A model generated the notes under the pieces. The model ran no database searches and had not been told where the DNA came from. It worked only from the letters and a program-made list of their open reading frames with translations. A DNA stretch of 15,465 bases from contig JANOPQ010000014.1 in NCBI GenBank assembly GCA_031421935.1, forward strand, positions 1 through 15,465, read 5' to 3'. This document shows positions 6,816 to 15,357 of this stretch, one piece after another (position 1 is the stretch's first letter; every line of letters starts with the position of its first letter). The position numbers and the translations under genes were made by a program. The DNA comes from JAJTFW01 sp031421935 (GTDB taxonomy: Bacteria > Bacteroidota > Bacteroidia > AKYH767-A > OLB10).

Positions 6816-8573
6816 TTACAACGGAATTGCTTCAATCAATTTACGGGTGTATTCTGATTTAGGGTTATTATATACTTCGTTTGCATCACCCATTTCTTCA
6901 ATACGCCCTTTGTTCATCACCATCATACGATCACTCATAAAACGAACTACAGATAAATCATGTGAAATAAAAATATAAGTTAATCCTTTTTCTTCTTTAA
7001 GTTCATTCAACAAATTAAGGACTTGCGCTTGTACGGAAACATCCAACGCTGAAACTGATTCATCACAAATAATAAAATCTGGATTCAAGGAAAGTGCGCG
7101 TGCGATACAAATTCGCTGACGTTGTCCTCCTGAGAATTGATGCGGGTATCGATGATAGTGTTCTTCCTTCAATCCAACCTTCGTCAACAACTGAAGTACA
7201 ATTTCTTTTCGCTCTTTATCATTGGAATAAAGTTGGTGTACTGTCATGGGCTCTTGAATTGCGGTGCCGGCAGTGAGTCGGGGGTTTAAAGAAGAATAGG
7301 GATCTTGAAAAATGAGTTGCATTTGCTTTCTAAACAACCTTAATTTTACAGCATCCAAAGAACGGATATCCGTACCGTTATACAATAATTCTCCACCGGT
7401 TGGTTCTACTAATCGGAGAATACTTCTGCCGAGTGTTGTTTTACCACAACCCGACTCGCCTACTAGACCCAACGTTTCACCTGGATACACATCAAAGCTC
7501 ACTTCGTCAACAGCCTTTACTTCACCGGTTACTTTACCGAATAGTCCTTTTTTGATGGGAAAATAAGTTTGCAAATTGCGAACACTTAATAGGGGTGTTT
7601 TCGATTTCAGTTCTTGTATTTTATATTCGCGCGTGCCATCCTCCACTTTTAACCGAGCCAACACATCATTCACGGATTCTCCTGTTTCATGATAATTACC
7701 TGTTGCATCTATTCTCATAAAATCGCCAATAACAGGAAGGCGTTTCATTGAAATATTTTTTGCAGGTCGGCAAGCGAGTAAACCTTTTGTGTAGGGATGC
7801 TTGGGATTATCAAAAATTTCAGCTACACTTCCTTGTTCAACGGCCTTCCCTTTATACATCACTAACACTTTATTTGCGATGCGGGAAATAACGCCGAGGT
7901 CGTGAGTAATAAAAATCATTCCCATCCCAGTTTCCTCTTGCAATTCCTTTAGCAATTCCAGTATGGTGGCTTGGACGGTTACATCTAAGGCTGTGGTTGG
8001 CTCATCTGCAATTAAAATTTTTGGTTCACAAGAGATGGCCATCGCAATCACTACACGTTGTTTTTGTCCACCACTTAGTTGATGCGGATACGAATCATAC
8101 ATTGATTCGGCTCTTGGCAACTTCACCTTATTAAAAAGTTTTATCGTTTCAATGCGCGCTTCTTTGCGCGACATTTTTTTGTGTAGTCGCAATGCTTCTG
8201 CCACTTGGTCGCCACAAGTAAATACGGGATTGAGAGAAGTCATGGGTTCTTGAAAAATCATAGCAATATCATTCCCTCTGTATTTACGAATCTCTTTATC
8301 AGAGAGAGACAAGAGATCAAGAATTCCATTTGACTTTGTATGCAACGAAGCGGAACCGCTATCAATATTTCCGGCAGGCTTGGCTATTAATTTCATTAAT
8401 GATAAAGAGGTCACCGATTTTCCGGAGCCTGACTCACCCACTATTCCTATCGTTTCTCCAGGTTGAATAGTAAATGAAATATCATCAACCGCTTTAAAAA
8501 CAGTTTTTTCATTTCGAAAAGAAACAGAAAGGTTTTTTACATCAAGCAAATAATGGGGGGTACTGTTTTGCAT
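6816..8573 (-). CDS. Fused two-domain ATPase of a peptide/nickel-type ABC importer (DppD-DppF-like)
   Basis: This 585-residue protein carries both nucleotide-binding domains of a dipeptide/oligopeptide-type ABC importer in one chain, as in YejF or GsiA. Domain one has Walker A GESGSGKS (46-53), Q-loop Gln108, signature LSGGQ (166-170), Walker B ILIADE (186-191) and switch His224. It is followed by the oligopeptide-type tail NPKHPYTKGLLACRP (257-270). A linker of about 60 residues leads to domain two, with Walker A GESGCGKT (372-379), Gln423, FSGGQ (480-484), Walker B IICDES (501-506) and His538. Both sites look competent for ATP hydrolysis. It would energise uptake of peptides or a similar solute from the cytosolic face of the inner membrane. 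No permease or binding-protein gene is nearby, so the substrate cannot be assigned. The gene is bracketed by repeat copies A and B. Confidence 0.92.
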   Translation of the reverse strand: MQNSTPHYLLDVKNLSVSFRNEKTVFKAVDDISFTIQPGETIGIVGESGSGKSVTSLSLMKLIAKPAGNIDSGSASLHTKSNGILDLLSLSDKEIRKYRGNDIAMIFQEPMTSLNPVFTCGDQVAEALRLHKKMSRKEARIETIKLFNKVKLPRAESMYDSYPHQLSGGQKQRVVIAMAISCEPKILIADEPTTALDVTVQATILELLKELQEETGMGMIFITHDLGVISRIANKVLVMYKGKAVEQGSVAEIFDNPKHPYTKGLLACRPAKNISMKRLPVIGDFMRIDATGNYHETGESVNDVLARLKVEDGTREYKIQELKSKTPLLSVRNLQTYFPIKKGLFGKVTGEVKAVDEVSFDVYPGETLGLVGESGCGKTTLGRSILRLVEPTGGELLYNGTDIRSLDAVKLRLFRKQMQLIFQDPYSSLNPRLTAGTAIQEPMTVHQLYSNDKERKEIVLQLLTKVGLKEEHYHRYPHQFSGGQRQRICIARALSLNPDFIICDESVSALDVSVQAQVLNLLNELKEEKGLTYIFISHDLSVVRFMSDRMMVMNKGRIEEMGDANEVYNNPKSEYTRKLIEAIPL

Positions 8574-8640
8574 GGGGTGAAATTAGTAATCTATTGTGAC
8601 TCTATAAAACGAACTTGCTCATCAAGTCATACTCAATAAA

Positions 8641-9078
8641 TTATACCATTTATAAGTATTTAATAGTCCAAATTAAAATGATTCTATTCTATCTGGTTTA
8701 GTACAATCCTTGACTTGTACTGAATTTACATCATATAAATTAGAATGATTTAGTTCTACGGATATCTGATCTATAAATTTTAGTTTTTCAAATTAAGATT
8801 CTAGTACTATTTTACTTGTTACTTTCTTTTAAGTGAAAAGAAAGTAACCAAAGAAAGCACGCCACCCAACACCAACCAATTTTTGCAGTTTCTGCTTTCT
8901 ACTTTCTTTCGCAACCACTGAACAATCTTTTGTGCTATCTCTTTACTTCATCAGTTCAGCAAAAATCGGTTCGCGCTGTTGCCTGGACGACCTCCGCACC
9001 GTTCCGAAAGATACTGCTGTTTATTAAAATTTATTGCTCGAATCATGCTTCTATATAAGTTTAAATATTTGGACTACA
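8641..9078. repeat. Non-coding direct repeat, copy B
   Basis: This is the partner of copy A (6359-6797), in the same orientation and of almost equal length. The conserved core (8809-8970, with similarity continuing to about 9048) keeps the 13-bp hairpin: GTTACTTTCTTTT (8818-8830), loop AAGTG, AAAAGAAAGTAAC (8836-8848). The only hairpin change is in the loop. The competing pairing with the downstream TACTTTCTTTC tract (8900-8910) is also kept. Together with the terminator at 9138-9186 it explains most of the 644-bp gap between the ABC gene and the large adhesin gene. I see nothing else in 8574-8640 or 9079-9137. Confidence 0.9.
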
Positions 9079-9137
9079 TACAATGAATAAACGGTAATAC
9101 TTCATGCAACCCAGAGGGTTAAAGACAAGCCTGGTTT

Positions 9138-9183
9138 AAAAAACCAATTCCCTGTAGCAGTGCAAAACACGCTACAGGGAATT
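9138..9183 (-). terminator. Intrinsic terminator of the large adhesin gene
   Basis: In the direction of the gene, AATTCCCTGTAGC-type arms (9171-9183 with 9146-9158) form a perfect 13-bp stem. The loop can extend it by three more pairs (GTG with CAC) after a one-base bulge. Two G residues and six T residues (9138-9143) follow. The hairpin starts 35 bp beyond the stop codon, as expected for a Rho-independent terminator that isolates the adhesin transcript from the ABC gene. Confidence 0.88.
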
Positions 9184-9217
9184 TGGAATTTTATTTACTT
9201 AAGTAAACCGGTAATGA

Positions 9218-12200
9218 TTATTCAACCACGACACGAATACTTTGAACTGAATCAGAAGTTCTCAACTGCATCGTATAAATACCGGCAGCCATTCCTTTTA
9301 CAGACATTTCAAATTTATTGGATCCTTCGTCAGCGTTACGATTTTCGTTGATTACAAGACGACCAGTAGCGTCCATCATCGTAACTAGTACATCTTGATT
9401 TGCATTGCTATCGAAGCTGATGTTAAGAAGATCGCTAGTTGGATTTGGATATGCAACAATATTCATTGCAGAAGCATCACCAATTCGTGGACAAATAGTA
9501 ATACTAATACCATTCTTCACACGAGAAGGACCATTTCCGCAAGCATTAGAAGCACGAACAGAAATGGTAAGACCACTTGCTGCAACAGCACCTGCTTTCA
9601 CATTAATTGTTTTAGAACCTTGACCAGAGTTAATAATAAATCCAGAAGGAACAGTCCAAGTATATGTTACAGCACCAGAAATTGTAGGTACATCAAATAT
9701 ATAATTCTGACCAGCACATAATAGAGAAGCACCAACGATTGGAGCGGCTTGAGCAGGAGTACCTGTTACGGTTAAGCTACGAGCAGCTCCATTACCACAA
9801 CCATTTTGAGCAACTACTGTAATTGCACCACTTACAAATGCGCCAGAGAAATCAACATCGATAGATGCAGTTCCTTGACCACTCGCTATTGTAGCTCCTA
9901 CAGGAACTGACCAAAGATAAGAGGCAGCTCCAACTACGCCAGTTGCAGTATAATTAACCGCTAATGATCCACAAACACCTGAAGCTTGACCTGCAATAGC
10001 TGCAGAAGCTGGAAGCACATTAAGTGTCACATTTCTAGAACGAACTGGACTTGTACCGCAAGCATTTGAAGCAGTTACAGTCATAGATCCACCAACGAAT
10101 GATGGTCCATAAGTAACTGTAATAATAGTAGTACCTTGACCAGAAGAAATGGTTGCACCAACTGGAACTACCCAATTATAAGAATCGGCACGGTTAACGG
10201 ATGCAATAGAATAAATCACTACATCACCAGAACATGCTTTTGCAGCACCAGAGATAGAAGGAGGAGTAACAGGAGTAGCTAATTGAACAGAAATGCCAAG
10301 ACAACTTGGATTACTGCTACCACAACTATTGCTATTATTAGCAGTTACACAGATATTACCAACTACTCCTGCATGAATTGCAGAGAAAGGCCATCTTACG
10401 GTAATGCTAGAGGTACCTTGACCAGACAACAAGATTGTTGCACCGGGAACAGACCACGTATAGGAAGTAGCACCAACAACTGGAGCAATGCTATATGTGA
10501 TCACTAAATTATTAGGATTACATAATGTTGCAGGACCTGAAATCGCACCTGGAGAAGGCGGATTTGAACTAATTGAAATTGTTGTATTACTTGTTGCAGG
10601 TGTACAATTAAGTGGAGCATCTGTAGTAAGTGTTAACACAACAGAACCGGCTAAAATATCAGCAGGACCTGGAGTATACATTGCATTTAATACAGTGTTA
10701 CTTGGAGAGAATGTTCCATCACCCGCTGTAGACCAAGTACCATTTGTAGCACCGCCACCAATTGTACCATTAAGAGTAGCTGTTCCATTCTGACAAATTG
10801 TTTGACCTGATCCAGCATTAGCTGTAGGAGGATTCACACAACCGCAACCTTCATCAATATTACCATCACAGTTGTCATCAATTGAGTTACCACATATTTC
10901 AGCTGCAGCGGGATTGATAGAAACATTATTATCATCACAATCTGTAGCATCTGTTACATATCCAATAGGAGCAGAACAAGCTTGAATAGATGAATTAACA
11001 TTTCCATAGCTATCACCGTCAACATCAGCATAGAAAGTAAGAGTTACACCTTCGTCTACTAAACCATCGCAATCATCATCGATAGAGTTACAAACCTCGG
11101 TAGCTCCTGGGTTAACAGCAGCATTTGCATCGTTACAATCTGTGTTATTTGAAACATAACCTACAGGAGCAGAACAAGCTTGAGTGGATGAAGAAGCATC
11201 TCCATAACCGTCACCGTCTACATCAGCATAGAAAGTTAATAATACACCTTCGTCAATTAAACCATCACAATCATCATCGATTGAGTTACAAATTTCATTA
11301 GCACCAGGATTTACCGCTACATTATTATCATTACAATCAGTAGCATCAGAAACATACCCTACAGGAGCAGAACAAGCTTGAGTGGATGAAGAAGCATCTC
11401 CATAACCGTCACCGTCAACATCAGCATAGAAAGTAAGAGTTACACCTTCGTCTACTAATCCGTCGCAATCATCATCAATTGAGTTACAAACTTCTGTTGC
11501 ACCTGGATTAACTGCTGCGTTATTATCATTACAATCTGTTGCATCAAGAACATAACCTACAGGTTGAGAGCAAGCCGATTGAGAAACTGCAGCGTTACCA
11601 TATGTATCACCATCAGCATCAGCATACCAAGTTGAGAATACTACACCGTTATCGATTAAACCATCACAGTTATCATCAATTCCGTTGCATTGCTCAGGAG
11701 CACCTGGATTAATAAATGGAGCAGCATCATTACAATCACCATTATTAGTTACAGATCCTGCGATTGGATTACAAGAAGAAACTCCTGTAGCAGAAGCATC
11801 ACCAAATCCGTCACCGTCAGCATCCACATAATATGTTAAGAAAGTTAAACCTTCGTCAGTTGAACCATCGCAATCATCATCGATACCATTACAAACTTCG
11901 ATTGCATTCGGATTCACAGCTGCGTTTGCGTCATTACAATCCGTTGAATTTGTTACATATCCAACAGGAGCACCGTTACAAGTTGAATGAGAAACACTAG
12001 CATCACCAAAACCGTCACCATCTGCGTCAGCATAGTAAGTTACGAAAGTAAGTCCGTCATCAGTAAGACCGTTACAGTCATTATCGATACCGTCACACAC
12101 TTCAAGTGCAGCTGGATTAATTGCAGCGTTATTATCATTACAATCACCATTATTCGTAACTGAACCTGCGATTGGGTTACAAGAAGAAACTCCTGTAGCA

Positions 12201-14932
12201 GAAGCATCACCATAACCATCGCCATCAGCATCTACATAATAAGTTAAGAAAGTTAAACCTTCGTCAGTTGAACCATCGCAATCATCATCGATACCGTTAC
12301 AAACCTCAGTAGCATTAGGATTTACAGCTGCATTTCCATCATTACAATCAGTAGCATCTGTTACATATCCTACAGGAGCTCCGTTACAAGTTGATTGAGA
12401 AGTAGAAACATCACCATAACCGTCACCATCAGCATCTGCATAATAAGTTACGAAAGTAAGACCATCATCAGCAAGACCGTTACAGTTATCATCGATACCG
12501 TTACAAACTTCAGTAGCAGAAGGATTAATTGCCGCATTTGCATCATTACAATCATTAGCATTTCCAACATAACCAACTGGTGCACCGTTACACGTAGAGA
12601 CTTGGTTAGCTGGATCTCCGAATCCGTCAAGATCACCATCAAAATAATAGAAAGAGAAGAATAAACCATCATCTGCTATGCCATCACAATCATCATCGAT
12701 TGCATTACAAACTTCATTTGCACTTGGATTTATAGCTGAATTGTTATCATCACAATCTGTGTTATTTAAAACATATCCAACAGGAGCTCCGCTACAAGTT
12801 GTTTGTGAAACAGCAGGGTTACCAAATCCGTCTCCGTCTGCATCAGCATAATACGTTGTTGGAGTTAAACCTTCGTCGGTTAATCCATCACAATCATCAT
12901 CGATACCATTACAAATTTCAGTTGCACCTGGATTAACCGCTGCATTTGCATCATTACAATCAGTAGCATCAGTTACATAACCAACAGGAGCACCGCTACA
13001 AGTAGATTGAGAAACTAAAGCGTTACCATAGGTATCACCGTCAGCATCTGCATAATAAGTAATTAGTGTTAAACCTTCGTCAGTTAATCCATCGCAATCA
13101 TCATCGATACCATTACAAACTTCGGATGCACCTGGATTAACCGCTGCATTATTATCATTACAATCTGTTGCATCGGTTACATATCCTACAGGAGCAGAAC
13201 ATGCTTGAGTTGATGAAGAAGCATTTCCATAACCGTCACCGTCAACATCTGCATAGAAAGTTAGCGTTACACCTTCGTCGATTAAACCATCGCAATCATC
13301 ATCAATTAAATTACAAACTTCAGTTGCAGCAGGATTAACTGCTGCGTTATTATCATTACAATCTGTTGCATCAAGAACATAACCTACAGGTTGAGAGCAA
13401 GCCGATTGAGAAACGGCAGCGTTACCATAGGTATCACCATCAGCATCTGCATACCAAGTTGAGAATACAACACCGTTATCGATTAAACCATCACAATTAT
13501 CATCAACTCCGTTACACTGTTCAGTAGCACCTGGGTTAATTAAAGGAGCAGCATCATTACAGTCTCCGTTATTAGTTACAGAACCCGGGATTGCAACGCA
13601 AGAAGAAACGCCCGTTGCATTTGAAGCTCCGAAACCGTCACCGTCTGCATCCACATAATAAGTAAAGAACGTTAATCCTTCGTCAATACTTCCGTTACAG
13701 TTATCATCGATACCATTACAAACTTCAGTAGCAAGAGGATTGATAGCGGCATTATTATCATTACAATCGTTATTGTTAGCGACTGATCCTACAATTGGAG
13801 AACAAGAAGAAGTTCCAGCGCCTGCGCCATATCCGTCACCATCACCATCAACATAATAGGTTAAGAAAGTTAAACCTTCGTCGATACTTCCATTACAATT
13901 ATCATCGATACCATTACAAACTTCAGTAGCTCCGGGGTTAATTGCTGAATTACCGTCATTACAATCCGTAGAATTTGAAACAAAACCAACTGGAGCACCA
14001 GTACAAGAAACTGAAGTCACATTTACATTTCCATAAGTATCACCATCAGCATCTGCATAATAAGTAACATTTGGAGCACCTGCAGCAACCGTATAAGAAG
14101 CGGTTGCAGAGCAGCCACCTGTTTGGGTTGTTACCGTTACGGTATAAGTACCTGCAGTTAATCCGCTAAGATCTTCAGAAGAGGCACCATTACTCCATGC
14201 ATAGGTGAATGGCGTTGGGTTACCACCCGTAGTAGTTAAATTAATTGAACCATTTGCATTCCCTGCACATATAGCGCCTACTGTTGTTGCAGACAATGAT
14301 GGAGCGGCGCAAGTAGGTGCGTTTAAAGTTCCATTCGATAATGTAGAAGTATAATTTGTACTTGTTAAACCAAGACATGTAGGAATACTAACACCTGCTA
14401 CACAGAAAGGTGTATTTACACATGACGCATTATAATAGTTAGCAGAAGTACGTGGGTTAATCGTAACTAAATTGAATGCAAGATTAGGCTGAACCGAAGC
14501 CCAAGCCACAGAGTTGGTTAAGCGCATACGACCCACACGAACTCCTGGAGCTACAGTAATAATAGAACCAGCACCACAACCAGGTGCAGGAGGACCCGCT
14601 AATCGAATTTGACCGGCCGTAACAGTGTTAATTGTGTTTTGCAATTGAGCAGCATTTGTCAACTGAGATGATGCAAGTACCCAAGCAGCTGTCATCGTTC
14701 CACCATTTTTCATCGCATTATTATACGCGATGTTGTACTGATGACCAGCTAACTCAAAAGAACCCGCATATGTACTTATAATGTGCACATCGAATTCCAA
14801 TTCTGTTGGAGACACCTGCACATCGTTCGAGAGCAAGAATCGCACACCATCTTGTGCCATTCCTACTAAGCTGAACATGGTGCAACATAGCATCATATAC
14901 AGCGATCTAAGAAGCGTAATTTTTGTTTTCAT
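9218..14932 (-). CDS. Giant secreted MopE-repeat protein with SprB, PKD-like and T9SS sorting domains
   Basis: This 1904-residue protein opens with a signal peptide ending VGMAQ (about 27). Residues 28-165 form a beta-rich, cohesin-like region. A SprB-type repeat covers about 208-285 (GNANGSINLTTTGG, then LTAGTYTVTVT). Sixteen MopE-type repeats occupy 289-1363. Five PKD-like domains follow at about 1366-1457, 1459-1548, 1556-1640, 1641-1722 and 1726-1815, with SYxWxVPxGATIxSGQG motifs. The end (about 1824-1904, YPNPTSDLLNISF and GIYTMQLRTSD) is a type A T9SS sorting domain. It should pass Sec, cross the outer membrane by T9SS, lose the tail and be surface-attached or released. Each MopE repeat has a DADGDGYG-like acidic loop and an IDDDCDG segment, suggesting Ca2+-stiffened stalks. 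MopE itself binds copper in methanotrophs, but I do not infer copper binding. A role in adhesion or matrix building is inference. No partner gene is adjacent. Confidence 0.93.
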   Translation of the reverse strand: MKTKITLLRSLYMMLCCTMFSLVGMAQDGVRFLLSNDVQVSPTELEFDVHIISTYAGSFELAGHQYNIAYNNAMKNGGTMTAAWVLASSQLTNAAQLQNTINTVTAGQIRLAGPPAPGCGAGSIITVAPGVRVGRMRLTNSVAWASVQPNLAFNLVTINPRTSANYYNASCVNTPFCVAGVSIPTCLGLTSTNYTSTLSNGTLNAPTCAAPSLSATTVGAICAGNANGSINLTTTGGNPTPFTYAWSNGASSEDLSGLTAGTYTVTVTTQTGGCSATASYTVAAGAPNVTYYADADGDTYGNVNVTSVSCTGAPVGFVSNSTDCNDGNSAINPGATEVCNGIDDNCNGSIDEGLTFLTYYVDGDGDGYGAGAGTSSCSPIVGSVANNNDCNDNNAAINPLATEVCNGIDDNCNGSIDEGLTFFTYYVDADGDGFGASNATGVSSCVAIPGSVTNNGDCNDAAPLINPGATEQCNGVDDNCDGLIDNGVVFSTWYADADGDTYGNAAVSQSACSQPVGYVLDATDCNDNNAAVNPAATEVCNLIDDDCDGLIDEGVTLTFYADVDGDGYGNASSSTQACSAPVGYVTDATDCNDNNAAVNPGASEVCNGIDDDCDGLTDEGLTLITYYADADGDTYGNALVSQSTCSGAPVGYVTDATDCNDANAAVNPGATEICNGIDDDCDGLTDEGLTPTTYYADADGDGFGNPAVSQTTCSGAPVGYVLNNTDCDDNNSAINPSANEVCNAIDDDCDGIADDGLFFSFYYFDGDLDGFGDPANQVSTCNGAPVGYVGNANDCNDANAAINPSATEVCNGIDDNCNGLADDGLTFVTYYADADGDGYGDVSTSQSTCNGAPVGYVTDATDCNDGNAAVNPNATEVCNGIDDDCDGSTDEGLTFLTYYVDADGDGYGDASATGVSSCNPIAGSVTNNGDCNDNNAAINPAALEVCDGIDNDCNGLTDDGLTFVTYYADADGDGFGDASVSHSTCNGAPVGYVTNSTDCNDANAAVNPNAIEVCNGIDDDCDGSTDEGLTFLTYYVDADGDGFGDASATGVSSCNPIAGSVTNNGDCNDAAPFINPGAPEQCNGIDDNCDGLIDNGVVFSTWYADADGDTYGNAAVSQSACSQPVGYVLDATDCNDNNAAVNPGATEVCNSIDDDCDGLVDEGVTLTFYADVDGDGYGDASSSTQACSAPVGYVSDATDCNDNNVAVNPGANEICNSIDDDCDGLIDEGVLLTFYADVDGDGYGDASSSTQACSAPVGYVSNNTDCNDANAAVNPGATEVCNSIDDDCDGLVDEGVTLTFYADVDGDSYGNVNSSIQACSAPIGYVTDATDCDDNNVSINPAAAEICGNSIDDNCDGNIDEGCGCVNPPTANAGSGQTICQNGTATLNGTIGGGATNGTWSTAGDGTFSPSNTVLNAMYTPGPADILAGSVVLTLTTDAPLNCTPATSNTTISISSNPPSPGAISGPATLCNPNNLVITYSIAPVVGATSYTWSVPGATILLSGQGTSSITVRWPFSAIHAGVVGNICVTANNSNSCGSSNPSCLGISVQLATPVTPPSISGAAKACSGDVVIYSIASVNRADSYNWVVPVGATISSGQGTTIITVTYGPSFVGGSMTVTASNACGTSPVRSRNVTLNVLPASAAIAGQASGVCGSLAVNYTATGVVGAASYLWSVPVGATIASGQGTASIDVDFSGAFVSGAITVVAQNGCGNGAARSLTVTGTPAQAAPIVGASLLCAGQNYIFDVPTISGAVTYTWTVPSGFIINSGQGSKTINVKAGAVAASGLTISVRASNACGNGPSRVKNGISITICPRIGDASAMNIVAYPNPTSDLLNISFDSNANQDVLVTMMDATGRLVINENRNADEGSNKFEMSVKGMAAGIYTMQLRTSDSVQSIRVVVE
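10844..14068 (-). repeat. Array of sixteen coding MopE-type repeats (66-68 residues each)
   Basis: Repeat starts in the protein are residues 289, 355, 421, 489, 556, 622, 690, 758, 826, 894, 962, 1030, 1098, 1165, 1231 and 1297. Each has the order Y-x-D-x-DGD-x-(Y/F)G, a Cys, a (V/S)xx(T/N)DCND core, an NP, E(V/I/Q)CN and DD(D/N)C(D/N)G. Every unit has four Cys residues, probably in disulfides outside the cell. Units fall into four sequence types: A (CxGAPVGYV), B (ATGVSSCxPIxGSVTNNGDCN), C (WYADADGDTYGNAAVSQSAC) and D (FYADVDGDGYG with QACSAPVGYV). Order is A B B C D A A A A B A B C D D D. The order shows internal duplications of blocks, not just single units. Confidence 0.95.
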
Positions 14933-15357
14933 TGTTATTTATTCGGTTTAGATTTTCGATTTAAATTATAAGTACTGTCGTTTAAATTTGATTAAAAAAA
15001 ATTATAAATTATAAATTAGAAATTTTAATGTTACTAATTATAATTTCGACTTTAATTGAAAAAGAGCATTGTCTTTACAGACTGAGATTTCATTCACTTA
15101 TCATTTGAACTACTCTTCGCTAACGATTGATTACTAACCAATGCTGGTTAGATGTATTTAGTTAACAATACCAGCTATAAAGTAAAGGAATGTTTTTTAT
15201 TCTACAATGCTTTTCAAAAAAAATATTTATTAAGAATTCTACAATGTTTTTTCAATAAAATTTTTGTAAATAGCTGACAATCAAATATAATTATACTTTT
15301 GACTTTATTCTTCGAACAAAAATCAAATGAAGCTCCCCGCCGCAAGCAGCGGGGTAT
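14933..15357. other. AT-rich intergenic region upstream of the large adhesin gene
   Basis: No gene is recognisable here. Visible structure is a short hairpin CTAACCA-ATGC-TGGTTAG (15134-15151) and a pair of direct repeats beginning ATTCTACAATG at 15199 and 15236, 37 bp apart. TATATTTG on the minus strand (15282-15289) matches the Bacteroidota -7 consensus but is ~350 bp from the gene and has no -33 partner. The promoter of the adhesin gene presumably lies in this region, but I cannot place it. Confidence 0.5.
15335..15354 (-). repeat. IS200/IS605-type end hairpin
   Basis: CCCCGC (15335-15340) and GCGGGG (15349-15354) form a six-base GC stem around an eight-base loop, just beyond the transposase stop codon. 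It stands out in otherwise AT-rich DNA. IS200/IS605 elements have no terminal inverted repeats but carry subterminal hairpins that TnpA recognises. The position and base content fit the right end. The exact cleavage point was not determined. Confidence 0.75.

Noticed and set aside
9160..9351. Plus-strand ORF of 63 codons
   Set aside because: It starts inside the terminator hairpin and continues antisense to the T9SS sorting domain.
12040..12672. Met/Val/Leu-rich ORFs in other frames of the MopE array
   Set aside because: They are frame shadows of the repetitive GAT/GGT-rich coding sequence and recur wherever the repeat does.
10844..14068. The regularly spaced repeats as a CRISPR array
   Set aside because: The ~200-bp period is coding in one continuous frame and the repeated units carry conserved Cys and Asp residues, with no short constant repeat and variable spacer pattern.
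15282..15289. TATATTTG as the adhesin promoter
   Set aside because: It matches TAnnTTTG but is in very AT-rich DNA, about 350 bp from the start codon, with no -33 box at the right spacing.
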